The notes under the pieces are model-generated. The model worked only from the letters and a program-made list of their open reading frames with translations. It was not told the DNA's origin and did not search any database. A stretch of 64,000 nt of DNA from Ulota crispa (lineage: Eukaryota; Streptophyta; Bryopsida; Orthotrichales; Orthotrichaceae), in contig OY987248.1 in the NCBI GenBank assembly GCA_963920765.1, positions 18,634,539-18,698,538 of the forward strand. Reading direction: 5' to 3'. Of this stretch, positions 34,701 to 48,200 are shown piece after piece (positions within the stretch are counted from its first letter, which is position 1; each line of letters opens with the position of its first letter). Position numbers and translations under genes: made by a program.

Positions 34701-37112
34701 GGTTGAATCACGCGTTTTCTTGCTCATTGTATGTGTAATAATTGCACTTTCTTAGATTAAAATCAATTGAATGTTAAAATTTTCATGCCTAGAGCTAGTG
34801 CACAAATGGTGAATTAACAAAAACAATTGAGGTAGTTGTGGGATACTTAGGGCTTCTTTATAGTAGTGACCAAGGCCAATGACCAAGGTAATTTTTGTAA
34901 TATAATTGGAGGAGGGAAGCTGGTCAATCTAAGTTTGCTTTTTAGTACTTGATAAAAAAGAAAAATGATTAAGGGCCAAAATGTGAGAAAATTGCATGAA
35001 ATCCAAGTGTCAAAAAATAGATAATGTTTCATGGTCATTTCAATTTTGCAACAAGACCATTCAAAGAGATTCTCTTCTTGCAATTTTTGGATGATGAAGA
35101 GCTAAAAAAGCTATAAGTTGTTAAAATATTTTCAATAAAAAAATTAGTATGTTTTGCTCATTTTTTTCTAAATAGTAATTACAATCATAATGATAACTAC
35201 TTTTTTTGCTCCAAGAAATAGAGCTGTTATCCCCCTCTTATTCATGAGTAGTTTGTTTTTTGAATGTCTACTTCAAATTTGTATATATCTTTTGCAATTC
35301 TACCTTGCACTTCTATTGTTTGAGTAGATTGTTTTTTTTTTTTTTTTGTGCAATTTGTATGTGTTTAGTAGCTCAATTTTTCAACAGAAAAAAGTAGTCT
35401 AAACGATGATTGTTCCCAACTTCAAGGAGGTCTACACTAGTATCAAAAACCAAAATGGATAAAAGATTTATCATTTCAATTTTTTTTATTGGTTCAAAAT
35501 TCTCTATCTTTTCATTTGCAGAATGATCTAATTTGTTTAGGACAAATTAAAGTGCAATTCATGGATATTCTACTTTCTCTTACAATAGATTTCTATATAC
35601 TAATGATAGAAAGACAAGAGATGGAAGAAGATACATAATTTTTTTATAATCCAAATTTTAGAAGCAAAAGAAAAAGTTGTAGCAAATAATCCTAAACTTG
35701 CAAAATAGAAGAGAAGAAAAGTAACCAAGGAAAACTCTTTACCAAAAAAGAGAAGAAAACCATTATTGAACACAAATTCAATAAAAAGAAGGCATCTTTT
35801 TGAAATAAAAGGATGTTCAAGTAGAGACCCTCATTGCTATTCAAGGAGAAATGGAAGAAGAATTATCCAAAAAAACAAGCAAGAAAATTACATAATGCTA
35901 AGATAAAAAAAAATTGTTATAGAATCCTTGTGCAAAAAAATATAAAAATGCCCTAAAACAAGCTTGGATGGACTTGAATAAACACCATGCTCATCTACCT
36001 TCCAAAATACATAACTAGCCACTATTGTAGAGGCTTTGCAACAGCAATATCCACCATTTTTTGTGCGCTAGGAATTTGAAATCAAATCTCCATATTAAGT
36101 AAAAAAAATGTATACACAATTGACAAAAATGTCCAAATTGACAATGCTCCTCTGTAGTGCAGTGATGTTTAATCCCAATTTCTCCATTGTTTGCAATGGC
36201 ATAGTGTTGAGACCACTTCCATCATCTACCAAGGCTTCAGATAGAACCTTTGTCAATAATGGACACCTCTATTTAGGGTAGGGTGGAAGGACGCACAATA
36301 CTGAGCAAGGCTGTTGCCAATCAAGAGGAGAGGAGGGAGAAAGGAGAGTCAATTTAATGACAAGTGGAAACACCAGTTTACTTAAACAAGACTTATACTG
36401 CTCAATTGTCAAATACACTAAGTACTTATAGTTTGGAAAATGTTTGAACTTTCATGTTTTAGGTTATTCAAACAATGAGATTGAAGCATTTAAGACCTAT
36501 CACATTCTATTTCCAAGGCCTTTTTGTCCATATCTTTCCTTTGCACCTGTCATAGTCAATCACAGTTTTCCTATCTTTTCGTAAAGTATTCTATTGGGTA
36601 GAAGCGGACTCGCAAGCCTTGCAAGGAGTGTGACAATATTCATGTTAGAATTTAGAGAGCTTAAACATTTCAATGTAAAAAGTACTCTTAATAATGTTAC
36701 ATGCATCACTTATAGTGAAAGACTCACTATCTAGTATCTAGTGTCTTTTGAGAGAGACACAAACCCTTCTATCTAAGAGGCACAATTCTCTAGTATGCTA
36801 TACATATGGAAAAGCCCCTTTTGGGGAAAAAATCGGGATTAGCTCAAGACTGAGTATACTATACATATGACTGTATTGTCACATATGTCTAACAATTCAT
36901 GACTCAAAGAAATCTCATCTGCTCCTAAATACTTTTGCTAAGGTACGCAAATACGCGAGGCCAAAGAAGAAAAACAAGTGAAGGAGAATACTGAAAGAGA
37001 AGGAGGCTAGAGGAGCAGAAACTAAGGATTTAGGATTAGGGTGAACAAAAGATGAGATCATAAAAGAGAATGGAACTCTGCTTTATGGAGGATTATTTCC
37101 AAGAATCTCCAA
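34701..37112. other. AT-rich spacer, nothing recognised
   Basis: Very AT-rich with homopolymer runs and A-rich stretches (35600-35950). No supported gene, also with TAR read as sense. Confidence 0.5.
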
Positions 37113-39619
37113 TTAGTGTAAGTCACAACCTTTCTGAATGAGAGTCACCAATTCTGGATCATCCTCAGAACATGGGATCACGATAGGCGGATTCTCCACA
37201 AACAGGCCAGAAATCTGTTCTTGCTCGTTGTTGAAGGGACTGTTATCCTCACGCCTATGGGTGGGCCAACTTTTGCCTGCATCAAACTCGTAGTCAACAC
37301 AATCACTTGCAGCGTTGAAGTGAAAGCATAGTGCCCGAAAGCAAACATAAACTTGTCCAGGTACTTTGGCCTGGAAGATATTTTAAGGTTAAGTACCGCT
37401 TTGTTTGGACCGACCTCACGAGATGTTGTGAAGCCCACTGGTCTAGGAGCACCAGGCACGATATTGCAGGTCACTTTTCCACCCATGGACGCAGAGTCAT
37501 CAACTGTAATCTCCAGCTTTGAGGCGTATATAATTTGATGAATCACCCACCACTTGCGCCGATCATGTCGATCACTCTAGAATCTACAAAATCACAGGTT
37601 TGGTTACCCTCTCAAGAGCTGGGCATGTTGGCCAAAAACCCTTCACAAACATGCAACAACTAAGCAGCGTAGCAATAACTATGCTTTGACAAAACAAGTT
37701 ATCAAATTCACACACACCCATTCCCAAGCGACTCCCAATTACGCACCCTAGACTTGAAGGTTTCACCCAAAGTGGAGCAATGAACGCTACTTGCACAAGC
37801 AAATCTTGCCACATGTCATTCGTTGCTAAGCTTGTTTAGGAGGGTTGGGATTGGGATCGTCAAGTGCCATTATAGGAATACATTCAAACAGTTTAGGAGT
37901 TAGTCTAGAGTTGCTTTTAGGGGCCTATGAGATGAAACTTTGCCCTTTAGTATAAAATATTCTATGATACTTTTTTTTCACAAAAATTACACTCCATTAT
38001 AGCTTGTTGAAAGGCTAACCCTACCAATTTTTATCCTGAATTTTCCAACACCTTGCGATTCCCTAAACCCTTAAATGCTCATGAATGGGTATATCTATCT
38101 TACTAATCTTATGATTTAGAATGACAATGAGCATCTAAAAACTTTAGATGCTGACTACGTTTGATGGAAATGTTGTAGACAGTAGCACTCGAGCTCCTAT
38201 TTGAAGTAGACCACCAAAAAGTCACAATTTTGTTGTAGGGGACAGTAATTTGCACTACTATGGAGGACACCCAATCTGAAAATGATGTCAGATACCAGAA
38301 TGATTACATGCAGCTGGTCCACACGTCCTTTTCAAAGCAATAAAAACTTGTTGTATGTATAGACTTGTTACTAGTTTCTACAAATCTTCGACAGTAAATG
38401 GAGAATGATCCTGACCGATGTTACCTTTCAAACATTGGCAAACAACAACAAGGTTGGTCTAGCCACTTTAGCATTGGATCATCCATGTTTGGCGTCCATT
38501 GATTTAGCCTTCCCACTCCCTTGCCCGTGACAATCTCAATAAGCTGTTTCTTGTCGGCCACCATGGTCGCCAACCCCTCTGAATTGACGTGCACATTTTG
38601 GGATTCTGAAAAGTGAGCCTCTGCCTCCCCCAAGGGTCCACTGAGGAGGGAACCCTTCAAGGAGTGTATAGAAGGGAATGTTGCATCAATTTCACAGTCT
38701 AAGTATGACCATGTGATCAAGTCGCCTTCTGCATTTTTTACCGGACACAACGTTAATTAGTACAAACTACAGTTCACACTCACAGAGCATAGATTCTTAC
38801 TAGAGCTGATTGCTTAACCCTGCTAGCATTCCACTAACTTTAATCATCTTGAACATACTCCCTTTGTCTCTAAAAACGTCCAAATCAGACACATTTCTTG
38901 TACCACTAAAAAGCTCCCTTTTGCTGATCAAATGCTGAGAAAGCATTTGCGATGTTCAATGATCTCATGGGGCAAGTTGAATAATTAGAGAGCATTCCTC
39001 TCTAGCAAGCTTGGCCTTGCCCATATGAGGTACCATTTTTGCTACTCTTCTTTAAACCATCAATAATGAGGAGCTCAGCATGCACAAATACGGTACTTTT
39101 TGCCATGGAATTTGGGTGCCAAACGATGACATCAAAGTTGGAGATTTTGCATACATTTAGTAGATGGTATATTAATTCTAGAGTGCATGTGTCACTAACA
39201 CAAAGATTTTGAAAGATACTTAATCCTTTGCGAAGAAGCATTTTGGACGTTCTTAGAGAGACAAAGGGAGTGATTATTAGCCTCGTAATATCAATTTGAG
39301 CTATCCGGCAGCCTCATATTGAGCGCACTGCAAATAGCATCATAACATGATGCTCAAAAAGGGCCTCAATGTACATACCTGTTGATTCATTCTCTTGCAA
39401 GCAACGAAGTCCTGCTCTCAACATCTCTTGGGACTCTGAGCTCAAAGTGGTTCCTAGATTTAGCATAGATCCAGCTTTCCTCAATACAGGAGATCCTCCT
39501 ACTCTCTCCTCCTTGCACAAGACATCCAGCAAGGCAATATCTAATGCAAGTTCTCCCAACGGATCCAAATATACAGCGTTGCTCTTCTCGTACAAGTATG
39601 TCTCAAAGGTTCCTTCCAT
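37113..39619 (-). CDS. Unrecognised beta-rich protein, faintly gasdermin-like
   Basis: Exons: 39619-39379 (MEGTFETYLYEKSNAVYLDP... to a strong AG|GTATGT donor), 38728-38425 (EGDLITWSYLDCEIDATFPS ... MDDPMLKWLDQPC), and from about 37560 down (KWWVIHQIIYASKLEITV, VTCNIVPGAPRPVGF, VGPNKAVLNLKI). Phases agree (1, then 2). The last exon can run unspliced to TGA at 37178. Alternatively, a tiny intron leads to the more protein-like PFNNEQEQISGLFVENPP...SEDDPELVTLIQKG, which meets TAA at 37113-37115. Alternating hydrophobic strands plus a helix/strand order like '(D)P..L..yL...yVI..i..s..ftV' loosely recall gasdermin N-domains. I cannot confirm this. Divergent to the CHAT gene, 2.6 kb away. Confidence 0.55.
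38856..39273. mobile_element. Stowaway-like MITE, copy B, in an intron
   Basis: Left TACTCCCTTTGTCTCTAAAA, right TTCTTAGAGAGACAAAGGGA. The interior (GGAATTTGGGTGCCAAACGA, GCATACATTTAGTAGATGG) is the inverse of copy A. It fills most of the intron between the first two exons of the 37113-39619 gene. Confidence 0.65.
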
Positions 39620-42222
39620 TTCTAGAATATGATGCAGGTGATGCAGGTGATGCAGGTGTGTCCTTATTGATTCTAGCACGTATCAAATTAAGACACAAGT
39701 GCAACGGAAATGTCTTGAAGGTGAATAGTGGTGTGAACACAATTTCAACCTAACCCTAGATGTAGATAGTGCTTGTTGAAGCAATAAGTTGGGCAAAGAA
39801 CCAGCCACGTTGCAAACAACTTAGATGACCTGAATTGAAAGGATCAAGGGCCTGATTAGAAGAAGGAAGTTAGAAAGCAGACAATCATGATCATGTAAAA
39901 ACTAAAACCCACTAGTTCAATAGAAGAACTGGTTAACAGCCTAATCACTCAAAGCAAATCCGGCAGCCCTTATGTATCTTAACAAGAGTAGCAAACCGTA
40001 CATCAGAAAGACCAGAAACTATGCAACGTTTTACCAAAGAAACCAACTTTGACAAGCAAAGTGAAAAGTGAGAACAAGACATCACCAACACCAAATCCAC
40101 ATTAACAAACATTGATGTACAACAAGAACAAGGAGGATGGACTAGCTCAACCAAAGACGTATGAAGGCAACCATTACATCCAATAGGGCTTGTACGTGCA
40201 TGAGACCTCTATCAAGATGAACCAAAACATGGCCAGCACCTACACGGACAAGAATACAAGCGCCAAAATGACAAGAGAATAAAGGCTGGAAGTAGTATGC
40301 AGCAACCTTGGGAGAAGATGACGATTGCGGATTGTATCGACACCTTAGCCAAACCACAAAATGAGGATTAAGGGCCGACTTGATGAAGGGGGAGGGAAAA
40401 AGAGGAGAGGAGTTGCAGATCACCTCAAAAAATTTTAGCAATTGGGTATTACAAGCAAGATTAAATGCAATCTAAAGCACCTCCAGGACCTCGGTGAACA
40501 ACACAAATGGGGAGGCGGGCAGAAGAGGACCATCACCAAGGCCACAGTCACTCACCCCACACAAAAAAAAAATCTTGTGAGGAGTACAGTAGTGAGTGGC
40601 CAACTCACGAGGGTTCCAAACATTCTTAAATGTTGTAACTTTGCAATTTCTTGCTTAAAAAATACCACCTAAAATCAAGAATATATCCCTTGTTTACTAA
40701 CAGTGTTGAATACCTTATTGTAGCGTAGAGTATCGTAAACCAATCTTATGATCACTGTAGTTAAGACCTAATTATTTTTGTGTTTGAAAAACAATAACAT
40801 ATGTTATCATTGTTTAAGGTTTAGAATTGGGTATACAGACAATTGTCACTTCTAGTGATGTAATTTAATCAATTGCCCTAGTGTCTATACAGTACAGTAC
40901 AAACAGCCTAGTGCAAACCGTTTCCAATTTAGGTTGCACCGACAGTGCACTGCTTTGGAACGAAACAAGGTTGCAATTTTAAGCTTACTTCTTTGCTACA
41001 TCCTCTGGTCAAAAGCCAAGGTTCTGTCAGATGATTGATGGGGCTGGTGTGAGAAAGAGGTTATGCTTAAGCGCGGGGAGACAATTTTGTAGGAAATCGA
41101 TTTACAGAAGAACAGTAAAATTGTAAGACAAAATCAAGCTGCGAGCAATCTTGGGAAGCTTAGGAAGATGCTATAGAGAGCGTATTGTTTTCAAACTGCT
41201 AAGAACATTGCTGTGGCTAGTGTAAGAAATGGTGGTTGTCTCTTCTAGTAAAATCTTGGGGCGAGCAATTCAGTCTGCAAATCGGTCCACAACATCTGTG
41301 AGTAGACTAGTCAACCAGTCTCGTGCAACTTGAGCGCTTCATTTTTGTCTCCTGTCTCATGTCCCTTCTTTTTAGCTCTTCTCCTCTCTTCTTTGCCCTT
41401 TTAATTTTTAGCAGCCTTTCATTTCACTTAAACGTGCTCTGTCTTTCAAGTCTAGTTTTCAAAGAACAAAAACAGTAAACTTTCTCTGTGCTCAGTAACC
41501 TTTCATCAGTTGGAAATATTGTGCACAAAAGAAGCTTTTGTTCTAAGCGTGGAAGAGAGCGACCTTGCTGTACTGTAGAGACGTCCAAGTATATTTCTTG
41601 CCTCTTTTTATGATTGCCTTGCAGATCATAGTTTTAGTTAAACACCATAGCAGTGGAGCTTTCAAAATTAGCTGGGATGTGGATTCTTGCATTTAAGTTT
41701 TACAAATTGATTTTCAAGTTTTCATCTTGGTTTGTACATTGCATTAGATAGTAGAAGGTGCAACCGAAGTCAATTGCCAAGAATCACGATGTTCCAGTTA
41801 TTGGGAAGTTATGATTTGCTTTGTAATGTTTGTTCACATTGAATTGTACATTAGCATTAACAAAGTACTTTTCAAGAATTGATTCCAAAATATTGCAATC
41901 AATGATTCTTAAATTTAAAGTATCCTAAGTGACCTCTCAGGTCACTATTGGAGGACCATGTGACAATTATGACTTTTACTGTGATTTTTAGGGTTGATTC
42001 GTTGTGAACTTGTGAGAGAAGCTTGATGCGACAGAATTGATTTTGTTCCCCGACATGCAAGTGTTTAAGGTACTACTACATATAATTTTCAATTTGAAGG
42101 TCCTGCAAGCTTGTGAAATCTACTTGGATTGACATTGTTTCACTTGTATAAAGTATTATGAAGCTGATGGAATTCAATCAGTATTTGAAAATTGTGCAGC
42201 AGGAATAACAATATCCAAGGCA
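39620..42222. other. Region between divergent genes
   Basis: Contains the upstream regions of both flanking genes. A GAT-GCA-GGT triplet array (three 9-bp units) lies at 39628-39660, just upstream of the minus-strand start. Frames at 40142-40672 are unconvincing. 41300-42220 probably includes promoter and 5' UTR of the CHAT gene; no exact site identified. Confidence 0.4.
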
Positions 42223-45200
42223 ATGGATCCACTCCAACCTTATTGTATACTGTATCCTTATCAATTGACAAGCATAACTGGAGCTGGATGTTCCACTCCG
42301 GCATTCTACATGTCATGGAGAGCAATGGTACCTTTAGAGGTTGGTTTGGAGTATCACCTACAAAAACTACCGGAACAATTCCTGCCGGAACAATTTGTTG
42401 CAAATTTACTGTTGAGGAATGTCAAAGGAAGAAGTGCTCAAGAGCTAGGCAATTTGAAGACAGCCATGAAAAAATTTGGAGCTTGTAAGTCTCTAATATC
42501 AAAAGATCTGATAAAAATAGTACCAGAGCATGTTCAGAAGCAGGATTATGATTTGTTGCTGGCATGGGCAAACCTTCCTTTGACACAGTTGTGCCAATTA
42601 CTCGGCACCAGTGATCTAGTTATGTTCCAAAAAGCAATAGATATGTGGAAGGAGGTCCTTGACTACATCATGTCATTAGAAAAGCCGGATGATTCCCTTG
42701 AGCTAGTTTATAAGAGTTATTATTACACGGCTCAATACGAGTGGGGTTGCGCAACGATTTCTCCTGAGGCCAGAATTGAAGCAGCGCAGGAATATGCTAA
42801 GTTATTGAGTTGCAATGAAGATCAAGCAGTTTCCCAGCTATGTTTCCTATTGGGTATTGACCACCAATATATGGGAAACTTTGAAGTTGGTTTGCAATGG
42901 ATTTAGAAAGCAAATCGGTTGTACCCAAGAAATACACCAGGTGTGGATACTTATAGACATGTTACTTGTATTACGGAAGTTGAATTGTTTCTGCAGCTTG
43001 AAAAATTTCTTGAAGCAGTAGAATTTCTACAAGATTTGATCTGCAAGTATCCAGGAAGCGTATACATGAGAAGGCGCCTAGAAGAATGTTACTTGTTGAT
43101 GAAGGCAAGGGCAGAAGTCAACGGCCTTTCTGAAGAAGCAAGGAGATATGAAGAATTGGCCAAAGAGCAACATGACCTCCAGTGTAGGGGCTGTGGGTCT
43201 GGATATATTGACCTGGTGCATATTCCTAAAGCCATTGACAATTCTAATCTCACTTCAATTCAAGGGCCATTTGATTTTGCTTCAGTTCAAGGATTATTTG
43301 AATTGAAAGACATCCTCACCGCGAATGAGGATGCAGATTTTGAGATTCCTTGTTCTCATATGATGATGGCACCTCCGCACTATTCTGTTGGCAATTGGCT
43401 ACGATAATTCCAATCAAAATATCATGCATATTGCTGTAGAATTTGTTGAAATCTAGTATTATTTATAGGTTGCTGTGGATTTGCTTGGAGTACATCTTGT
43501 TATGACAAATGTGCTCGAGACTAGATAGGTAGACAACAAAATTCTTTGCTAAAAAAATCTTGCTTTTGCTGATTGAAATTTGCGCAGCTAGGTTTGGTTC
43601 AAGCAGACGATGGTTCCTTGTTCCCTGAATTGGAGAAATGGCCAATTGCAATTTTTGATATCATTAAATCATACGACCAGCTTGCAGAAGCTGCATAGAG
43701 ACGTTGTGATTGGGAGGGAGCGATTCTCAACTATGAGAGGATTAGAGAATTACTGAAAATCACTACAAGAGTTGTTGCAAGAGAGACCTATGACTGGCTT
43801 TTGTTGTGGTGCGACCTCTCATTAGCAAATTGGTATCATTACCATACAAGGAAGTTTGAAAAAGCGCTTGAGATTTGGAAGGAGATGACACGTAGTGCCA
43901 ATCGTATTCTGAATCAGAAACAATTTTTAACAACAAGACATGGGTTAACCTACATGGCAGTTTTGTTTGAGCGTCAAGTTAGCAAGGACCTCAACAAAAC
44001 AGATTTAGACATGAGTATAACAGATATAACCAGCAAGCTCCTTGCATGTTTATGGCTATATCATGGTTACTTTAGATTTGGGAATTATGCAGTTGCTTTA
44101 AAATGGCTTAGTGAATCTGCAAAGAGGCACAAGGCAGAAGTCATTCGACAAAATGTTGGGAATAAATGTTTAGTTGACGAGGATTACTTTTGTTGTGATT
44201 ATGGTTATCTCCGCTGCAAAGCTGATCTATTGATGAGGCTCCAAAGATTTTCTGAGGCAAAAAATGTCTTGGAGAATTTGCTAAAAACCAGGCAGTGCAT
44301 TCATGTGCAAGGGACACAAATGTTCACAAGAGAAGCAAATGCATGGTTGCAACGTTGCAACTCTATGGTTGACCAAGAAGAGTTGGATCTACAGAAGGCC
44401 CTCAAATTGAGTCTCAGCGGTGATGACTAAGAAGAATCAGATCTACAGAGGGCCCTCAAATTGAGTCTCAGCGGTGATAACCATGAACCTGAGTAAGTTT
44501 GAATTGATCACCTACTTTGGAAAACGTACCGATTGTTGTATGCTAAATGGAAAATTTGCTAAATTCAATTCACATTTTGCTATCTCTTTTGTCATGTATT
44601 TCCTAAAGCTGAATAGCCTACATACTTTTGTTCACAGAGACGGAATTGCGGAATAGTCAACATCTCCAAGTGGTTGTGATATAGTAGTTGGCTCAAATGA
44701 TGAGGTACAAGACAATTCAAGTTTTTCTCTGGTCCATCTGAATACCTCGCATAGCCAGAATTTATACTAGAGTAGTAATACTAGACAAAAGTACCTTTTG
44801 AGTTGGAGTCATCAAATTGATATTTGAATTATAATCTTTGTTGAAATTCTCTAGGCTGAGGTCAATCTTGTCCATAATTGATTTAAAAATGAATCGCTAA
44901 AAATGAAACATGCCACATGTATAGAATTCTATGTCATTGCTTAGCCTGCTATGGTTTTATTTATCTAGATCTACGTGGAAAGTCCTCAAGGTGTACAACT
45001 GGCTACCTAAAGTGACCACAAATATGTACCATAAACATTAAACTTGTAAGGGAGTTCACATGTTAATTCTGAGCTATCTCAGGTTGAAACTTATGTAACG
45101 TGGTTTGTATGGGACGTTTTTATGTAGAACTTCATTAAGTTGGTTCAATCTCAAGCGGGTTTAGAGCACCATTTGCGTCAATTGCCTATACCTCTTCATC

Positions 45201-48200
45201 TGGCGTTTCGCAAGCATGGAGACAGGGGACAATCATATCTGGAAATTGCCAATTGGAAGGCTGCTATTTTTGAATTCAAGTGGTGTATAAATATCCTGAA
45301 GAGTCAAAAGAGCCAAGTTGTGCAATCAAGGCTAAGAGTTGTGATTGGCTGATGGTATGGGCTATTCAACCTTTGGTCGGCATATACAAATTCAGGACAA
45401 AAGAACTTAAAATAGCAGTGGATTTACTGGTTGAGATGGTCAGAATAATTATGCAAGTTCCGGATTCAGGTGAGCTCGAGCGTCTAAAAGGTACTTCATT
45501 GGAAATATTATATACTACAAGATATCATTACTTTGACTCAAACTAACATGATTTGAAGCATGCGATTGTCAAAGAATTTGGTGCAGTATCAAAGCAGAAT
45601 ACGTGGGGCAGCAAGAACCAATTATTGAGCCGACTTTTCAAGACAAACGTGGAGAATGGGAATCATACTGCTGCATTGCTCTTTATTCGGGAAGCAAGGC
45701 GGCTTTTTATCCAACACTTCGCAGGAGATGAGCTTGCTTTGTCAGAACTGTTATTTTTCTATGTTGACAAAGAATCTACTTGTTTGTTTGAGCTCCAAAG
45801 GCCAAAAGATGCAATAAAAGTCCTACTCAAGTACTGTGATAGTATTGGCAAGAGTGACGAGGAACTCCCAGCAATGGTACAACATAAAATGCTTGAACTT
45901 TTCAGTACTCAGAGGGCTCGGGGTACAAGAGTGCAAGAGTTGCATCGATATGCAAAAATAAACCTAGAGAGAGTTGAGATTGATTGTAATCCAATTGAAT
46001 CTGGAATATGGCAACTAAGACTTGACAGTTTGGAGTTTGAAAAGAATGGAGAGTAAGTAATTGTCAATGCCCACAATGTTTCACTGCGCCCTGCATACAA
46101 TGCTCATGTAGTAGCAACTCATCATATGGATTGGACAACAGGAGAGTGTAATTTGATAGCAGCAATTGATGAGTTGGAAAGCTATAGTTGTTAGGAAGTT
46201 TAGAATGTACACCTCTTCTGGGACTTCTTGGTGATCAGTAGTGTGTTAGCTAGCTAGGAAAGCAAAATTCAGTTGAATTTTTTAGGTTAAAAGTAATACC
46301 AAGTTTAATTATGTTTCTGATTGTAGAAATGTTGATGTGAGATAAATATTTTTGGTTTGTAGGTATGCAAAAGCAATAGACTGTTATGAAGGGAAGATCA
46401 GCATAACTCACACTGGAAGAGGATTGGAGAGTTCTTTCAGCTCTAAACTTCTTTCATACAATTATCAATGTCTTGGTTGTTTGCACCTTAAATTGTTTAT
46501 GCAAACCATTGGATCTTGTGTTCTTTATAACCGAGAGCAGATTGTTGCTTTCTACTAGGATGTAAACTTCATAATTGCAACTTAGTGTTTTGAGAAGTCC
46601 ATCAAGCTTTCACGAACTCTGAAGGAATCTGCACAGGCAAACAGTTTACTGGCAACAATATATGGAGTACTCAATTATCAATATCATTTCTACCTCTAGT
46701 ACCTTAGGGGCCAAATTCCTACTGAGCTCAAGTCCTCTATGAGCACCTCGGACCCTCATAAGCCCCTACAAGACTACCTCTATGAGGTACACGCTTACTT
46801 ATATCTACAGACTCCATTGCAAAAGTATGGAGAAAAGGCAATAGCTCAATATGGCAGCTTGTTGTCTGATAGGGAAGGTAACAGAGACAATGAAGGCTAG
46901 ATAGAGTTGTTGGAGCTTCATGGCTTCCTATATACCCTTCTTGAGAATTACCACATCAGTAGGGCTCAATGTTTTAATAGTCTATATGAATTCGATGGAA
47001 GAAACAAATATCAGAAAGAAATTTATTCCTGTCAATGGAAGGCGTTCAAGTGTGCTGAAGCACAGCGTGCCCAAGTTATGTTGTATCAGCTGGGTGGATC
47101 AAGCAAGTTCCATTATGGCCACTCTTTTGAAGATTTACACGTTTTGGATGACATCCAGGGACATTGGGCTACTCTTCAGGTTAACGGACCTACTATTTTT
47201 GTGCAATACAGTCCTACGACAAAAGATCAACAGTTGTATTTTTTAATATACGTCATAGATCAGGTATCCAGCTTATATTTTTCACTCAAAAATATTATTT
47301 TGAATACTAGTAGCACAATGTCTCACCAATTAAACAACTTGACGATGACTGTGTTCCAAATTTTTTCTGTTCATCTTTGTTTTGCCTCATTAAAGTTGTT
47401 AATAATTTAATGACTTTTGAATTGGTCAAGATGGCAATCTGAGCGTTACGGCTACAAAAAAGGCATGGAATTGGGAATGGGAAAAAGAAGGTGAGACGAA
47501 GTCAACAATGGAAGGGCAAAGCCTTCAAAAAAGGTTGAATGACATGTATGAGGGAAGAATAATATCCAATCCTACTAAGCCCAGATATAATAGTGAATCT
47601 CTCAATAACGATTTGGAGTTCTTGCATGACCTACTTATCGAGCCCATTGCTGCCATATTGAAGCCTGGACACAAGTTAATCCTGGCTCCAAGTGAGGTGT
47701 GACATGTTTCTTAACCTTGTGTACTCAGACTTTCTATAGGTAATGAGTACTCATGTTTCGTTTGTTGAAAAGGTGAGATGAGTTGAGTACACTTACATAA
47801 AATTATGCAATTTCTATAACATTTTTGGTACTGTGTTTTTTGAGTGCAATTGCTCAGCAAAGTGCCTTTTGCTGCACTTTGTGATAGGTCAAAAGAGCAG
47901 AAGTACCTTATTGAGCGCCACGCCATTTCCCTGACTCCCTTGTTAAGAGTATTATACAACCGCTGTGAGCGCCTGCAAGATCTGCAAAGCTCTTACCCTT
48001 ATACAGGCCATGTCGGCTCGATTGATGCACTAGGGGATCCAGCATATGAGTGCCCCATGCATGAGAGATTCAAACGTCTAGAAGGAACTGGAAAGGAGGT
48101 GGAACACATCGCCAAGTTGTTTGGTGAAACATCAGTACTCAAACTTTTGGGAAGAGATGCAATTGCACAACAACTCTTATATTGGGCTGCCAAAGCATCT

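Noticed and set aside
44825..44827. Separate upstream gene ending at this TGA
   Set aside because: Possible by reading through the GAG|GTACAA donor at 44704. Splicing from it to the acceptor at 45127 keeps phase 0 and gives the next exon an otherwise missing 5' partner, so one gene is preferred.
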